Shown one piece after another: positions 5,376-5,778 of a stretch of DNA of 5,778 nucleotides. Numbering within the stretch: position 1 is the first letter of the stretch; every line of letters starts with the position of its first letter. Under the pieces are notes generated by a model. The model searched no databases. It worked only from the letters and a program-made list of their open reading frames with translations, and was not told where the DNA came from. Source of the DNA: Desulfonema limicola (GTDB lineage: Bacteria > Desulfobacterota > Desulfobacteria > Desulfobacterales > Desulfosalsimonadaceae); the NCBI GenBank assembly GCA_020722245.1, contig DYLE01000160.1:1-5778 (forward strand), written 5' to 3'. Position numbers and translations under genes: made by a program.

Positions 5376-5778
5376 CTACCGGCCTTTAAACCGAGGCTCC
5401 CTTTTCTCCAGAAAAGCGGCAAACCCTTCCACGATATCCTCGCTCTTCATGGTCACGGACAGAACATAGGCCTCGTAGTCCAGGGCCTGGGCCAGGTCCC
5501 ATTTGTGAAAATTCTGAAGCCCCCTTTTGGCAAAGGCGATGGGAATGGGCGCGTTTTTCGCGATTCTCGCGGCCATTTCCCAGGTGGCCTCCGCCAGGTC
5601 CGACTGGGGCACCAGCTTGTTTAAGATACCCAGGCGAAACGCCTCTTCGGCGCCGATCACCTCTCCGGAAAAAATAAGCTCACAGGCCTTGGCATACCCC
5701 ACGATGCGGGGGAGAAAATAGATGCCTCCCCAGTCGGGATGCACCCCCCGGCGCACAAAAACCTGCCCGAAACGGGCA
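5376..5778 (-). CDS. Crotonase-family protein (enoyl-CoA hydratase/isomerase-like), C-terminal part
   Basis: The frame is open to the right edge, so about 133 C-terminal residues are seen and the start lies outside. A GTG at 5756 in this frame is not the true start, because homologous sequence (ARFGQVFVRRG) continues upstream of it. The visible part has the family features: FGQVFVRRGVHPDWGG, YFLPRIVG, A-ELIFSG, A-EA-RLGILNKLVP, a P-I--AKRGL helix, and the ending EGFAAFLEKREPRFKGR. Crotonases handle acyl-CoA thioesters by hydration, isomerisation or other chemistry in the cytoplasm. Aligned by eye with rat enoyl-CoA hydratase, the position of catalytic E164 (FGQPE) is Phe (FGQVF). The Asp of HPDWGG resembles the PD-x-GG motif of PaaG-type isomerases. 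The exact reaction cannot be told. The first catalytic region and the oxyanion-hole part are outside the window. It converges with the rfb operon and is not functionally linked to it. Confidence 0.9.
   Translation of the reverse strand, partial: ARFGQVFVRRGVHPDWGGIYFLPRIVGYAKACELIFSGEVIGAEEAFRLGILNKLVPQSDLAEATWEMAARIAKNAPIPIAFAKRGLQNFHKWDLAQALDYEAYVLSVTMKSEDIVEGFAAFLEKREPRFKGR

Noticed and set aside
5132..5624. Other frames over the rfbC end and crotonase gene (5132-5422 minus, 5355-5624 plus)
   Set aside because: They are alternative-frame shadows of rfbC and of the crotonase gene, without domain features or initiation signals.

Overview
The window holds seven protein-coding genes and little else. 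From left to right they are: the 5' end of prfB (minus strand, running off the left edge), lnt (minus), a divergent intergenic region of about 200 bp, the four-gene dTDP-L-rhamnose cassette rfbD-rfbB-rfbA-rfbC (plus), and the 3' part of a crotonase-family gene (minus, running off the right edge). No RNA gene, mobile element, CRISPR array or origin is visible.

The organism is very probably a Gram-negative bacterium, because it has an apolipoprotein N-acyltransferase with every key residue intact and a rhamnose-precursor pathway of the type that feeds O-antigen or other surface glycans. The lnt-prfB pairing, moderate-to-high GC and a nearby acyl-CoA gene suggest Desulfobacterota (former Deltaproteobacteria). 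That placement is an inference from general familiarity and has not been checked by a search.

Left part (1-1708, minus strand): lnt and prfB lie 29 bp apart in the same direction and look co-transcribed. The promoter is probably the TTGACA-containing one at 1745-1772. The prfB fragment is short, but it carries an exact-geometry copy of the classic autoregulatory +1 frameshift signal: an internal Shine-Dalgarno sequence, CTT, an in-frame TGA, then C. This is the most informative regulatory element in the window.

Centre (1906-5323, plus strand): four tightly packed genes encode all the steps from glucose-1-phosphate to dTDP-L-rhamnose, in the order D-B-A-C. rfbD and rfbB share an ATGA overlap, rfbB and rfbA are 24 bp apart, and rfbA and rfbC overlap by 10 bp. 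This indicates one operon with translational coupling. No glycosyltransferase or transporter gene accompanies the cassette in this window.

Right edge (5376-5778, minus strand): the C-terminal part of a crotonase-fold protein converges on rfbC. The position of the second catalytic glutamate of true enoyl-CoA hydratases is occupied by Phe, while an Asp in a PD-x-GG motif is present. The default label 'enoyl-CoA hydratase' may therefore be wrong.

I did not find evidence of a novel multi-gene system. The window is mostly well-understood core and surface-polysaccharide metabolism, with a few details worth checking.
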